From assembly GCF_946887195.1 (NCBI RefSeq), contig NZ_CAMPKE010000003.1:192732-256731 (forward strand): a DNA stretch of 64,000 nucleotides, in the 5' to 3' direction. This stretch comes from an uncultured Halomonas sp. (lineage in GTDB: Bacteria > Pseudomonadota > Gammaproteobacteria > Pseudomonadales > Halomonadaceae). The notes under the pieces were generated by a model. The model made no database searches and was not told the origin of the DNA. It saw nothing but the letters and a program-made list of their open reading frames with translations. Below are positions 18,507-27,933 of this stretch, in pieces. How positions within the stretch are numbered: position 1 is the first letter of the stretch; every line of letters starts with the position of its first letter. The translations under genes were made by a program, and so were the position numbers.

Positions 18507-20438
18507 ATGGTCGATAGCGATCACTCTCGGTGTGTCTCACAGGTTCGGTTATTGCTTGTGGTGATCGCCTTCAGTCTGGTCTTTCTCCTGGTTCTGGGCC
18601 TCCCCCGGCTGCTCTCTTCGTTGCTGAGTGGCTTGGCGCTTCTGGCGCTGGCGAGAATCGGATACCTGCTGCGGCGGTATTCAGCGAGCCAGACGAAAAT
18701 CGCATCCCTGGACAACGAACTGCAGGCGGCGCATTGGCGCCAGAGCGAACGGCGCTTTCGAGCGCTGCTCGAAAGCCTGCCGAAGGTCGCCGTGCAGGGC
18801 TACGACAAAGCGCGCAAGGTGATCTACTGGAACGAGGCCAGTACACAGCTATACGGTTACACCAGTGAGCAAGCGATCGGCCGCCATCTCGAGGATCTGC
18901 TGATTCCCGACCGGATGCGTAACGATGTCATCAAGGCGCATGCAGCGTGGCTTCATGAGGGCCAGGAGATCCCGGCCAGCGAATTGGAGTTGCGGCATAA
19001 GTCCGGAGCGCCGGTCTCGGTTTTCTCTCACCATGTCATGCTGGGGGAGCAATCCGACGACCCACTGCTGTTCTGTGTCGATATCGATCTTTCGGATCAG
19101 AAACGGGCCAGGCGCGACCTGGATTTCATGACGCATTTCGATGCCTTGACCCACCTGCCCAATCGGCGGTCCTTCGAGGCAGAGCTGGCCGAGTGTCTGG
19201 AGGAGTGTCAGCGTCATGGAGACAACCTGGCGGTGGTGTTTCTCGATCTCGACCAGTTCGCCGAGGTCAACGATGCCCAGGGCTACGCACAGGGCGATGC
19301 GCTGCTCATCCTCGTCGCCCGGCGCCTGCTCTGTCATCAGCGCAGTTCCGACCTGATTGCCCGCTTTGGCAGCGATGAATTCGTCATGGCCTTTCCGCGC
19401 GTGAATGTCGATCACGATTCATTATCCCTGGTCAGCAAGTTGCTCGATGACTTCAGCCAGCCATTCATGCTCGGCGACAAGGAAACGCATATCACCGCCA
19501 GTCTCGGGATCAGCCTGTTTCCCGACAACGGGACGACCGCCAGTGAATTGATTCGCAATGCCGATGTCGCGAAGCACCGCGCCAAGCAGGCCGGTCGTGG
19601 CAGTTACTGGTTCTTCAATCAGCAGTTCCACGATGAGCTGCTTCGTCAGCATCAACTGGAAGAACGCTTGCAAGCGGCGCTGCGCGACGGCGAACTGGCG
19701 CTGCACTACCAGCCCCAGGTAGCGGCGAAAAGCGGTCGAATCGAGAGTCTCGAGGCGCTGCTGCGCTGGTTCCCGCGCAATGGCGAGGCGGTATCGCCGG
19801 CGGAATTCATCCCGATCGCCGAACGCTCGAACCTGATTCACCGGCTGGGTGAATGGGTCATCAACGAGGCCTGTCGTCAGCAGGCGATGTGGAAGGCCGT
19901 GGGGCTGGGCGACTGCCGTATCGATATCAATCTCTCGGGCAAGCAGATCGCCGATCATCGAGTGTTCCTGAGTCTGGAAACCCGTATGGCGGAGTATCGC
20001 CTGACGCCGCGAGACATCGGTATCGAGCTGACCGAGAACGTCCTGATACAGGCCGGCGATAAAACCCTGGAGGGGCTGAGACGGCTGTACCACCAAGGCA
20101 TGAAGATCGCCATCGACGACTTCGGTACCGGCTACTCGTCGCTGAGTTACCTGAAACTGTTCCCGGTGACATCGATCAAGATCGATCGCAGTTTCGTGCG
20201 CGATGCGCCTACCGATACCAGCGATCGCGCCATCATGGAAGCCACGGTATTCATCGGCCATCGCCTGGGCCTCGAGGTCGTGGCGGAAGGGGTGGAGAAC
20301 GAGGACCAACTCGAGCTGGTGCGCGAAATGGGCTGCGACCTGATTCAGGGCTATTACTTTTTCAAGCCAATGAGCAGCGATAACGTCAGCCGGCTGCTGT
20401 CCGGCATGGTCAGCGCCAATACCCGGCCATCGGGCTGA
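18507..20438 (+). CDS. Membrane PAS-GGDEF-EAL cyclic-di-GMP phosphodiesterase (likely)
   Basis: 643 residues: hydrophobic N-terminus with about two spans (13-50), PAS sensor (about 80-200), degenerate GGDEF domain reading GSDEF (288-292) and a complete EAL domain. The latter has EALLR (416-420), NLSGKQ, DDFGTGYSS (537-545), DRSFVRD and AEGVEN. Known family rules make the EAL half an active c-di-GMP hydrolase, while the Ser in GSDEF probably abolishes cyclase activity and may leave a GTP-binding regulatory role. A paralogue with the same architecture follows 113 bases later, so this is a tandem duplication. The regulated process is unknown. Confidence 0.88.
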   Translation: MVDSDHSRCVSQVRLLLVVIAFSLVFLLVLGLPRLLSSLLSGLALLALARIGYLLRRYSASQTKIASLDNELQAAHWRQSERRFRALLESLPKVAVQGYDKARKVIYWNEASTQLYGYTSEQAIGRHLEDLLIPDRMRNDVIKAHAAWLHEGQEIPASELELRHKSGAPVSVFSHHVMLGEQSDDPLLFCVDIDLSDQKRARRDLDFMTHFDALTHLPNRRSFEAELAECLEECQRHGDNLAVVFLDLDQFAEVNDAQGYAQGDALLILVARRLLCHQRSSDLIARFGSDEFVMAFPRVNVDHDSLSLVSKLLDDFSQPFMLGDKETHITASLGISLFPDNGTTASELIRNADVAKHRAKQAGRGSYWFFNQQFHDELLRQHQLEERLQAALRDGELALHYQPQVAAKSGRIESLEALLRWFPRNGEAVSPAEFIPIAERSNLIHRLGEWVINEACRQQAMWKAVGLGDCRIDINLSGKQIADHRVFLSLETRMAEYRLTPRDIGIELTENVLIQAGDKTLEGLRRLYHQGMKIAIDDFGTGYSSLSYLKLFPVTSIKIDRSFVRDAPTDTSDRAIMEATVFIGHRLGLEVVAEGVENEDQLELVREMGCDLIQGYYFFKPMSSDNVSRLLSGMVSANTRPSG

Positions 20439-20551
20439 TCGACTGTCACCGCTGCCTCGCTGGTCGCGCAATTAACGTCCACGGCCTCGTTGCGTTTATA
20501 CTGTTGCGCCTTCAGCGGACGGGATAGCGACACAACATGACACGGGCATTC

Positions 20552-22141
20552 ATGGTCGATAGTGCTTACGGCATACGGCGCAACTGGCCGCTGTCGCTCG
20601 CATCGCTGGTCGTCGGCTCGGCCCTGCTGCTCCTGCTGGGTGTCATGCATCGGTTGTCTGGCTGGGTCATCGTGCCGGGCCTGTCACTGCTGGGTGTGTC
20701 GGCTTGCGTCATCTGGCGGTATCGCATCGGGCCTCATGATGCGGTCGAGTCACCTTCGCAGGACGAGAGCGAGCGGCGCTTTCGCAGCCTGCTGGAGAGC
20801 CTGCCGAAAGTTGCCGTACAGGGCTACGACAGCCAGCGCCGGGTGATCTACTGGAATGAAGCCAGCGAGATGCTCTATGGTTACAGTGCCGACGAGGCCA
20901 TCGGATGCTATCTCGAGGATCTGCTGATTCCCGATTCGCTGCGTGAATCGGTGATATCGGCACACCACGATTGGATCGAGAAAGGGCTTGGCATTCCGGC
21001 TGGTGAACTGGAGCTGAAGCACAAATCCGGCGCGCCGGTCACGGTGTTCTCCTACCATTTGATGCTCGGTGAGCGTACCGACGATCCCTTGATGTTCTGT
21101 GTCGATATCGATTTGCACGAGTTGACGCAGGCGCGGCGCGAATTCGAGATCGTCACCGGGTTCGATACCCTGAGTCATCTCCCCGACCGACCGGCCTTCG
21201 AGGCCGAACTCGCCAACCGTATCGCCGATAGCCGACGCCAGGGCGGCCGCCTGGCGGTCATCGCTATCGGCATCGAGCCGCTGGGCGAAGCGCCGATGCG
21301 AGACGCCGCGGTGGCCTGTACGCAGCAGGATGCCCTGATGGCAATGATCGCCAATCGCCTGCGTTGCAATCATCCTGACAACCCCATGGCGCGTTTCACT
21401 CACGCTGGCTTCGTGATGGTCTTGCCGGAGCTACAGGCCGATGGCGATGTCCTGCCACGCCTGGAGGCGATCTTCGAGAATCTGCATCAGCCGTTCACAC
21501 TTGGCGAGCGTGAACACCGTATTGCCACCAGCATCGGTATCGGTCTTTGCCCCGAGAACGGCACCAGCGCTGGCGAACTGATCCATACCGCCGATATGGC
21601 GATGCAGCGGGCCAGGCTCGCTGGCCCGAACAGCTACTGGTTCTTCGATCGGCAACTGCATGATGAACTGACCCGGCAGTACCGGCTGATGCAGCGGCTG
21701 TGGCATGATCTGCACGACGGCGAGTATGTTCTTCGCTACCAGCCACGCATGGCCGCGAGCGATGAACGTATCGAGGGGCTCGAAGCGCGCTTGCACTTCT
21801 CGGCTCGCAAGGGGGCACCTTCAACCGATGCCATCCCCGTTGCCGAGCGCTCCGATCTGGTACATCGTCTGGGAGACTGGGTGATGCGCGAGGCCTGCCG
21901 TCAACAGTCGCAATGCCAGGTGACGGCGCCGCAGGACTGTCGCATCGATATCGCCTACACGGATGGGCGAATCACCCCGAATACGGTGCTCGAGCCCCTC
22001 GAGGCGTACATGAACGATTCTCGGACTCGCGCTCAGCCGGACCGCCACCCCGCTGAGCGCGAGAGCATCGAACGTAACGGTCAGGAATACGCGATTCGTC
22101 TCGAGGTGTCGCACGCCCCGTCGCATCGCGACCAACCCTGA
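20552..22141 (+). CDS. Degenerate PAS-GGDEF-EAL paralogue
   Basis: 529 residues, clearly a copy of the preceding gene: it shares the MVDS start, ESLPKVAVQGYD, WNEAS, LYGY and LEDLLIPD in the PAS domain. The GGDEF site reads THAGF (283-287) and the EAL site reads EAR (411-413). The EAL domain stops short, with no DDFGTGYSS loop, and ends in a hydrophilic tail. It should have neither cyclase nor phosphodiesterase activity. The start at 20552 matches the paralogue's start context (TTCATGGTCGATAG); an in-frame ATG at 20537 is possible. The MATE gene begins 10 bases downstream, so the two may be co-expressed. It could be a PAS-based partner of its active neighbour. Confidence 0.8.
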   Translation: MVDSAYGIRRNWPLSLASLVVGSALLLLLGVMHRLSGWVIVPGLSLLGVSACVIWRYRIGPHDAVESPSQDESERRFRSLLESLPKVAVQGYDSQRRVIYWNEASEMLYGYSADEAIGCYLEDLLIPDSLRESVISAHHDWIEKGLGIPAGELELKHKSGAPVTVFSYHLMLGERTDDPLMFCVDIDLHELTQARREFEIVTGFDTLSHLPDRPAFEAELANRIADSRRQGGRLAVIAIGIEPLGEAPMRDAAVACTQQDALMAMIANRLRCNHPDNPMARFTHAGFVMVLPELQADGDVLPRLEAIFENLHQPFTLGEREHRIATSIGIGLCPENGTSAGELIHTADMAMQRARLAGPNSYWFFDRQLHDELTRQYRLMQRLWHDLHDGEYVLRYQPRMAASDERIEGLEARLHFSARKGAPSTDAIPVAERSDLVHRLGDWVMREACRQQSQCQVTAPQDCRIDIAYTDGRITPNTVLEPLEAYMNDSRTRAQPDRHPAERESIERNGQEYAIRLEVSHAPSHRDQP

Positions 22142-22151
22142 CGGAGACCGC

Positions 22152-23489
22152 GTGAATCAGACAGAACCCTCTTTAGGGCGTCAGTTATGGCGCCAGACCT
22201 GGCCGATGGCGCTAGGCGTGCTATCGCTGCTGGGCTTTCAACTCGTCGACAGCGCTTTCATCGCTCGTCTGGGCACCACGCCGCTAGCGGCGCAGTCATT
22301 CACGTTTCCGCTGACATTCTTGATCATTGGCGTGCAAGTGGGGCTGGGCATTGCCATCGCCGCATTGATCTCGCGGGCCCTGGGTGCCGGCGAGGAGCCG
22401 CGGGCACGGCGTCTGGGCAGCCTCTTGCTGATCATCGGCGGTGTCGCGATTGGCGTGCTGGCGGTCGCGCTGTGGGCCGTTCAGACACCGCTGTTCCGGT
22501 TGCTGGGCGCGGATACGGCGACACTGGCGCTCATTCGCGATTATTGGGCGCCGCAACTGCTGGCCGCCTGGCTGGGGGCGGTGCTGTATTTCAGCTACAG
22601 CGTGTTCCGTGCGCATGGCGATACCCGGCTGCCCGGCAAGCTGATGGTGCTGACCAGCTTGATCAATCTGATCCTCGATCCGCTGCTGATCTTCGGTATC
22701 GGCCCCTGGCCGGGGTTGGGCTTGCCGGGTGCCGCCTGGGCCACAGCAATCGCTTTCGCCAGTGGATTATTTCTGGTGGCACGACGCCTGCGCCATACCG
22801 GTTGGCTGGCCAGGCATGGGCTGACAGGGGAGGCGCGCCAATCGGCGGGCATGTTTGCGGGCATCGCCGGGCCGGCGATGATCAGCCAACTGATGCCACC
22901 GCTGGCGGCCATGCTGGCCACGTCGATCGTCGCCGAACTGGGGGAAACGGCCGTCGCCGCCTGGGGGCTGGCCAGCCGTCTCGAGACCGTCTCGTTGATG
23001 GTCGTGCTGGCATTGACCATGTCGTTGCCGCCCTGGCTGGGGCGCTGTTATGGCGCTAACGACTGGATGCAGATTCACCGCCTGATGCGATTGGCGCTGC
23101 GTGTGGTGGTGTTCTGGCAGTTGGGGCTGGGGTTGTCGTTGGCGGTATTGGCGCCGTGGATCGCCGGTGCACTTTCAGGCAACCCCGACGTGCGCGATGA
23201 GCTGGCGATACTGATTCGTGGCTTGTTGCCCAGCTACGCCTTGCTGGGCGCCTGCATGCTGGTGGTATCGGCCTCCAATGCCCTGGGCTGGCCGCTGCGC
23301 GCCATGCTGATGTCCTGCGCGCGGCTTTTCGTCTGCTACCTGCCATGCTTGTGGCTGGGCGCGCAGTGGGGAGGATTGGTTGGCGTGGCGCTGGGCGCGG
23401 CGTTGGGTAATTGCTTGGCGGGTGGCCTGGCGTTGCTGCTCTATCGCCGCTCGATTAACGGTAGAAATGAAGGTAGTTTTTTGAACTGA
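22152..23489 (+). CDS. MATE family multidrug/metabolite exporter
   Basis: Cation- or proton-coupled antiporter, NorM/DinF type, with about 12 hydrophobic spans over 445 residues. The N-terminus carries the family pattern (WPMALGVLSLLGFQLVDSAF, then GTTPLAAQSFTFP), and the second bundle repeats it from about residue 230 (GPAMISQLMPPLAAMLATSI). GTG start at 22152, 10 bases after the GGDEF-EAL paralogue. Substrate unknown. Confidence 0.88.
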   Translation: MNQTEPSLGRQLWRQTWPMALGVLSLLGFQLVDSAFIARLGTTPLAAQSFTFPLTFLIIGVQVGLGIAIAALISRALGAGEEPRARRLGSLLLIIGGVAIGVLAVALWAVQTPLFRLLGADTATLALIRDYWAPQLLAAWLGAVLYFSYSVFRAHGDTRLPGKLMVLTSLINLILDPLLIFGIGPWPGLGLPGAAWATAIAFASGLFLVARRLRHTGWLARHGLTGEARQSAGMFAGIAGPAMISQLMPPLAAMLATSIVAELGETAVAAWGLASRLETVSLMVVLALTMSLPPWLGRCYGANDWMQIHRLMRLALRVVVFWQLGLGLSLAVLAPWIAGALSGNPDVRDELAILIRGLLPSYALLGACMLVVSASNALGWPLRAMLMSCARLFVCYLPCLWLGAQWGGLVGVALGAALGNCLAGGLALLLYRRSINGRNEGSFLN

Positions 23490-23660
23490 TAAACTGCGTT
23501 TAAATATTTTATATTTTCAATACCAGCGCCTAATACGATTCATATATTAATTTTTCCCGCAAAAAATAGAAAAATATACTACCAAGCTACCCTTATACTC
23601 GCCTCGAACTGGCGAATATCGCCAGGCGTTCAAAAGCACAATCGGCGGGGAGGCAGGGCG
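23490..23660 (+). promoter_or_regulatory. AT-rich upstream region of dadA
   Basis: The 171 bases before dadA are strikingly AT-rich (for example TTTAAATATTTTATATTTTC, and a run with CATATATTAATTTTTCCCGC). A TATACT -10-like word lies near 23595, followed by an inverted GAACTGGCGAATATCGCCAGG around 23607. Such a tract suits a global regulator such as Lrp or H-NS/MvaT; this is inference, as no specific box was identified. Confidence 0.45.
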
Positions 23661-24920
23661 ATGAAGGTATTAGTTCTTGGTAGCGGTGTGGTGGGCGTCA
23701 CCAGCGCCTACTATCTGGCCATGCAAGGGCATGAGGTCACGGTAATCGATCGCCAACCGTCGCCTGCCATGGAGACCAGCTACGGCAATGCCGGTCAAGT
23801 CTCGTTCGGCTTCTCATCGCCTTGGGCGGCACCGGGCATTCCACAAAAAGCCGTCAAATGGATGTTCCAGGAACACGCCCCGTTGAAGATCCAGCCGCGT
23901 ATGGATCCGACCATGGCGCGCTTCATGATGCAGATGTTCAACAACTGCACCGCCGAGCGTTATGCGATCAATAAGGAGCGCATGGTGCGTGTGGCCGAAT
24001 ACAGCCGCGCCTGTATCAACGCGCTGCGTGACGATACCGGCATTCGTTATGAGGACCGCCAGCGCGGCTTGCTGCAACTATTCCGCACCGATAGCCAGGT
24101 CGATGCGGTAGCCAAGGATATGAAAGTGCTCGCCCAGTGCGGCGTGCGCCATTCGCTGCTGAATGCCGATGAAATCAAGACCATCGAACCGGCGCTGGCG
24201 CGCGTGCCGGGCAAGTTCGTCGGCGGCCTGCATTTACCCGACGATCAAACCGGCGATTGCCACCTGTTCACCAATCGGTTGGCCGATTACTGCCGCGACA
24301 AGCTCGGCGTCGAGTTTCGCTTCAATGTCTCGATCGAGCGTCTGAAGCGTCAGGGCGATCGCATCGATGGCGTGGTGACATCGGCAGGCGAGCTCAGTGC
24401 CGATGCCTACGTGGTATGCATGGGCAGCTTCTCGCCGTTTCTGGTCAAGGATCTCGACATTCGCCTGCCGATCTATCCGGTCAAGGGCTACAGCCTGACC
24501 GTGCCGGTGACCGACGACGGCGGCGCGCCGCAATCGACGGTGATGGACGAAACCTTCAAGGTGGCGATCTCGCGTTTTGACGACCGCATCCGCGTTGGCG
24601 GCACCGCCGAACTGGCGTCCTACGATCTGAGCCTGCTCGAGAAGCGTCGCGCTACCATCAGCATGGTGGTACGCGATGTATTTCCCGAAGGCGGCGATCT
24701 CGCAAAAGCCGAATTCTGGACCGGCCTGCGCCCGATGACGCCGGACTCCACGCCGATCATCGGTGGCACCAAATACGGCAACCTATGGCTCAACACCGGG
24801 CATGGCACGCTGGGCTGGACGATGAGCTGTGGCAGTGGCCAGCTGCTCGCCGACCTGATCGCCAACCGCCGGCCCGCCATCGACCCGAACGGGCTGGATA
24901 TCGGCCGTTACGCGGCTTGA
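23661..24920 (+). CDS. dadA: D-amino acid dehydrogenase small subunit
   Basis: FAD-dependent, membrane-associated oxidation of D-amino acids (chiefly D-alanine) to 2-oxo acids, with electrons going to quinone. 419 residues. The FAD fold is [18 protein letters not shown], followed by the DadA-specific [18 protein letters not shown]. The C-terminus has [17 protein letters not shown] and [15 protein letters not shown]. No alanine racemase dadX is adjacent. A strong terminator follows. Confidence 0.94.
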   Translation: MKVLVLGSGVVGVTSAYYLAMQGHEVTVIDRQPSPAMETSYGNAGQVSFGFSSPWAAPGIPQKAVKWMFQEHAPLKIQPRMDPTMARFMMQMFNNCTAERYAINKERMVRVAEYSRACINALRDDTGIRYEDRQRGLLQLFRTDSQVDAVAKDMKVLAQCGVRHSLLNADEIKTIEPALARVPGKFVGGLHLPDDQTGDCHLFTNRLADYCRDKLGVEFRFNVSIERLKRQGDRIDGVVTSAGELSADAYVVCMGSFSPFLVKDLDIRLPIYPVKGYSLTVPVTDDGGAPQSTVMDETFKVAISRFDDRIRVGGTAELASYDLSLLEKRRATISMVVRDVFPEGGDLAKAEFWTGLRPMTPDSTPIIGGTKYGNLWLNTGHGTLGWTMSCGSGQLLADLIANRRPAIDPNGLDIGRYAA

Positions 24921-24936
24921 GCGCTGGAGAGTCCTG

Positions 24937-24964
24937 AAAAGGCGCTCGGATGAGCGCCTTTTTT
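24937..24964 (+). terminator. Terminator after dadA
   Basis: Stem AAAAGGCGCTC / GAGCGCCTTTT with a four-base loop, continuing into a run of T: a canonical intrinsic terminator. It can also serve the convergent DadA-like gene on the other strand because of the A-run on its left side. Confidence 0.88.
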
Positions 24965-24976
24965 CGCTCCATGATT

Positions 24977-26266
24977 CTAGCCGGTGGCGGATAGTCTGAA
25001 TTTGTCCAGTGCTTGAGTGTCACGACGGGTGAGCGCACGAGCGATCGCCAGCGCCGAGCCCGGGGCGAGCGTCCAGCCCAGCGCGCCTTGCCCGGCATTG
25101 ACCCAGAGCCCGACGATGCCGGTCGGACCGAGGCGTGGGCGGCCATTGGGCGTGGCCGGGCGCAGGCCGGTCCAGGCTTCGGCGGCCTGGATGCGCGGGG
25201 CCAGCTCGGGCAGAAACTCGCTGGCCTGGCGCTTGAGCAAGGCAACGCGTGAAGCGCGTGGGTTGGCCTGCCAGCCGTCGAGGTCGGCGATACCGGCGAT
25301 GCGAAGACGATTGTTCGATCCGTCTTGTGTAGCACCCTTCATCCCCGCATAAACGATCTTGCGTTCGGCATCGGTGACGCTGGTCTCGAATGGGCGCTCG
25401 TTGGCGTCGAGATTCACGGTCAAGCTGTAGCCCTTGAGCGGATAGAGCGGCAGGCGCACGCCCAGCGGGGCGAGCAGGGCACGGCTGGCCAGGCCGGCAG
25501 CGACGATCAGTAGCTCGTTGGCGGCACGGGGTTGGCGCTCGCCATCAGCGAAATGCCAGGCGGTAAGCTGGCTGGCGTCACCCTCAAGCCGTGCGATACG
25601 GCGTTTATCGATGCTCACACCCTGGCTTTCTAGATGGCTTGCCACGCCACGGCAGAACTTCGCACAGTCGCCGACTTCTTCATCGGGCGTCCATACCGCG
25701 CCGGCCAGCGAATCGCGATGAGGCTCCAGGCCCGGTTCGCGCTCGAGCAGGGCGTCACGATCGAGCACCTCCTGTACCACTCCCAGTTCCCGCTGAAACG
25801 CGGCCTGTTTTTTGGCGCCTTGCAGTGCCTTGGCATCACGATAGACCACCAGCTTGCCATTGGCGCGCCAATCGAAATCGAGCGCGAGGCGCGTGCGCCA
25901 ATCGTCGAGTTGCGGTTTGCCAAGTGCGGCCAGCTCGAGCAGTGCGGCGGTGGTGTCATGGGCACGGTGGCGTGCGCAGGCGAGCAGAAAGGCCAGCCCC
26001 CAGGCGGGCAGGGCGGGGTCGAGGCGTGGTATCCAGCGAATCGGGCTATCGGCATGGGCCAGCCAGCCGGGCAGCTTGGGTAGCACGCCGGGCTCGGCGA
26101 GTGGCGCGACGAAGGCCCACGAAAGCTGACCACCATTGGCGGCGCTGGTGCCGCTACCCGGGGGCTCGGGGTCGATGATGCGTACCTCGCAGCCGGCTTC
26201 GAAAAGCGCCAGCGCGCTGGTCAATCCGGTGACGCCGGCACCGATGATCGTCACTCGTCTGGTCAT
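24977..26266 (-). CDS. Second DadA-like FAD-dependent amine/amino-acid dehydrogenase
   Basis: A paralogue of DadA on the opposite strand: N-terminal FAD fold VTIIGAGVTGLTSALALFEAG, an SAANGGQLSWAFVAPLAEPG loop and the C-terminal motifs AWTGLRPATPNGRPRLG and NAGQGALGWTLAPGS. 429 residues from the ATG at 26266; an AAGGG lies just upstream, so the ATG 21 bases earlier is less likely. It may act on a different D-amino acid or on an N-methyl or cyclic amine. It is the gene after the phenylalanine operon but is separated from it by a strong hairpin, so it is probably transcribed on its own. Confidence 0.85.
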   Translation of the reverse strand: MTRRVTIIGAGVTGLTSALALFEAGCEVRIIDPEPPGSGTSAANGGQLSWAFVAPLAEPGVLPKLPGWLAHADSPIRWIPRLDPALPAWGLAFLLACARHRAHDTTAALLELAALGKPQLDDWRTRLALDFDWRANGKLVVYRDAKALQGAKKQAAFQRELGVVQEVLDRDALLEREPGLEPHRDSLAGAVWTPDEEVGDCAKFCRGVASHLESQGVSIDKRRIARLEGDASQLTAWHFADGERQPRAANELLIVAAGLASRALLAPLGVRLPLYPLKGYSLTVNLDANERPFETSVTDAERKIVYAGMKGATQDGSNNRLRIAGIADLDGWQANPRASRVALLKRQASEFLPELAPRIQAAEAWTGLRPATPNGRPRLGPTGIVGLWVNAGQGALGWTLAPGSALAIARALTRRDTQALDKFRLSATG

Positions 26267-26302
26267 GATGCCCTTGATCCGTTGCAAACGCCTGAAGAAC
26301 GA

Positions 26303-26329
26303 CGAACGCCCGGGCGGGCCGGGCGTTCG
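26303..26329 (-). terminator. Terminator of the phhABC operon
   Basis: Perfect 11-bp stem CGAACGCCCGG / CCGGGCGTTCG with a five-base loop, about 30 bases after the aminotransferase stop on the minus strand. The following minus-strand bases (TCGTTCTT) are moderately T-rich. Confidence 0.7.
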
Positions 26330-26357
26330 AACATGAGAGCACTAGTACGGCATGGCC

Positions 26358-27548
26358 TCACTTGACGGCGGAAGCGATCGCCTTGGCCACGTAGGGCAGG
26401 TTCTCGCTCGCCAGCCCGGCGACGTTGGCGCGGCCCGAGCGCACCATGTAAATGCCGAACTCGTCGCGTAGATGATCGACCTGATCCGGCGTGAGACCAG
26501 TATAGGAGAACATGCCGCGCTGCTCGGCGATGTGCGCGAACTGAGCATCCAGCCCGTAGGGTTTGAGCGCATCGACGAAATCGCGGCGCAAGCCGTTGAT
26601 ACGATCGCGCATTTCGGTCAGCTCTTCACGCCACACTGCCGCCAACTCGGCGGAGGTCAGGATTTCACAGACGATGGCGCTGCCATGTGCCGGCGGGTTG
26701 GAATAGTTCTCGCGAGCGACGATTGCCATCTGCGAGCGGATATTCTCCATCTGCTCGGTGGTCTTGGCGATCGCGATCAAGCAGCCGGTGCGCTCGCGAT
26801 AGATGCCGAAGTTCTTCGAGCAGGAACTGGTGATCAGCACTTCGCCAAGATTCTCGGCCATCAATCGGGCGCCGTAAGCGTCCTCTTCGAGCCCGTCGCC
26901 GAAGCCCTGATAAGCGAAATCGACCAGCGGCAGCAGGTCGCGCTCCTTGACCACTTCCAGCACTTTCTGCCATTGATCCCTGGAAAGGTCGAAGCCGGAC
27001 GGATTGTGGCAGCAGGCATGCAATACCACGACATCGCCGTGGGGAATCTTGGCGATCGCATTGATCATGCCATCGAAATCGAGGCGATTGTCGGCATCGA
27101 CGTAAGGGTATTTATGCAGCGGGATACCGGCGGCCTGGAAAATGCCCAGGTGGTTGGGCCAGGTCGGGTCGGAAACCCAGATGCCCTTGCCGGGCAGATT
27201 GGTCTTGATGAAATCCGCCGCCAGGCGTAGCGCACCGGTGCCACCGGGGGATTGCGTCGCGCTGGCGCGGTTCTCGGCGAGTACCGGCGATTCGGCGCCC
27301 AGTACCATCGGCAGGATCACCTGGCCGTAGCGCGGGTCACCGTGGGAGCCGATGTAACTCTTGGTGGTTTCGTTCTTCAGCAGCAGCGCCTCGGCTTGCT
27401 TGACGGCCCGCATGATCGGCGTGTTGCCGTGGGCATCGCGGTAGACGCCGACACCGAGATCGACCTTCTGTGGATTGGTATCCTTGTTGAAGGCCTCGAT
27501 AAGCCCGAGGATGGCATCCCCGGGCACACGCTCAATCTGCTCGAACAT
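26358..27548 (-). CDS. Aromatic amino acid aminotransferase
   Basis: Class I PLP aminotransferase of the AspC/TyrB subgroup, here likely making 4-hydroxyphenylpyruvate from tyrosine (PhhC-like). The PLP lysine is K245 in SSCSKNFGIYRER, and the cofactor-contact motifs HACCHNPSG and DFAYQGFG are present. 396 residues. It starts one base past the phhB stop, in the operon phhA-phhB-phhC. Sequence alone does not exclude an aspartate aminotransferase; the operon is the main argument for aromatic substrates. Confidence 0.88.
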   Translation of the reverse strand: MFEQIERVPGDAILGLIEAFNKDTNPQKVDLGVGVYRDAHGNTPIMRAVKQAEALLLKNETTKSYIGSHGDPRYGQVILPMVLGAESPVLAENRASATQSPGGTGALRLAADFIKTNLPGKGIWVSDPTWPNHLGIFQAAGIPLHKYPYVDADNRLDFDGMINAIAKIPHGDVVVLHACCHNPSGFDLSRDQWQKVLEVVKERDLLPLVDFAYQGFGDGLEEDAYGARLMAENLGEVLITSSCSKNFGIYRERTGCLIAIAKTTEQMENIRSQMAIVARENYSNPPAHGSAIVCEILTSAELAAVWREELTEMRDRINGLRRDFVDALKPYGLDAQFAHIAEQRGMFSYTGLTPDQVDHLRDEFGIYMVRSGRANVAGLASENLPYVAKAIASAVK

Positions 27549-27549
27549 T

Positions 27550-27888
27550 TTACTCTGCTACCTCGTCGGTTCTGGCGGCCAGGATGAAATCGTTCTTGTG
27601 CAGGCCCTTCATTTCGTGGGACCACCAGGTCACGGTGGTTTTCCCCCACTCGGTGAGCAATGCCGGATGGTGGCCGGCTTCCTCGGCGATTTCACCGACC
27701 CGATTGGTGAAGGCAAGCGCCTGCTTGAAGTTGCGGAACGCAAAGACGCGCTCCAATTGCATGATGCCATCGCGCTCGACGATCCGCCACTCGGGTATGC
27801 CGGGTTTGAGCTCGTCGATCTCGGTCTGGGTGACGTGTGGCGCGTCCCAACCGCAGGCTTCGCAGGGCTGCTCGGAAAGATGGCTCAT
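27550..27888 (-). CDS. phhB: Pterin-4a-carbinolamine dehydratase
   Basis: Dehydrates the 4a-hydroxytetrahydropterin made by phenylalanine hydroxylase so that the pterin cofactor can be recycled. 112 residues. The catalytic HH motif is in [10 protein letters not shown], followed by [20 protein letters not shown], the family core. Between phhA and the aminotransferase, all on the minus strand. Confidence 0.95.
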   Translation of the reverse strand: MSHLSEQPCEACGWDAPHVTQTEIDELKPGIPEWRIVERDGIMQLERVFAFRNFKQALAFTNRVGEIAEEAGHHPALLTEWGKTTVTWWSHEMKGLHKNDFILAARTDEVAE

Positions 27889-27933
27889 CGATGTGACTCC
27901 TGTCTGAGAATGAAAGGCCGCATTTACCTTAGC

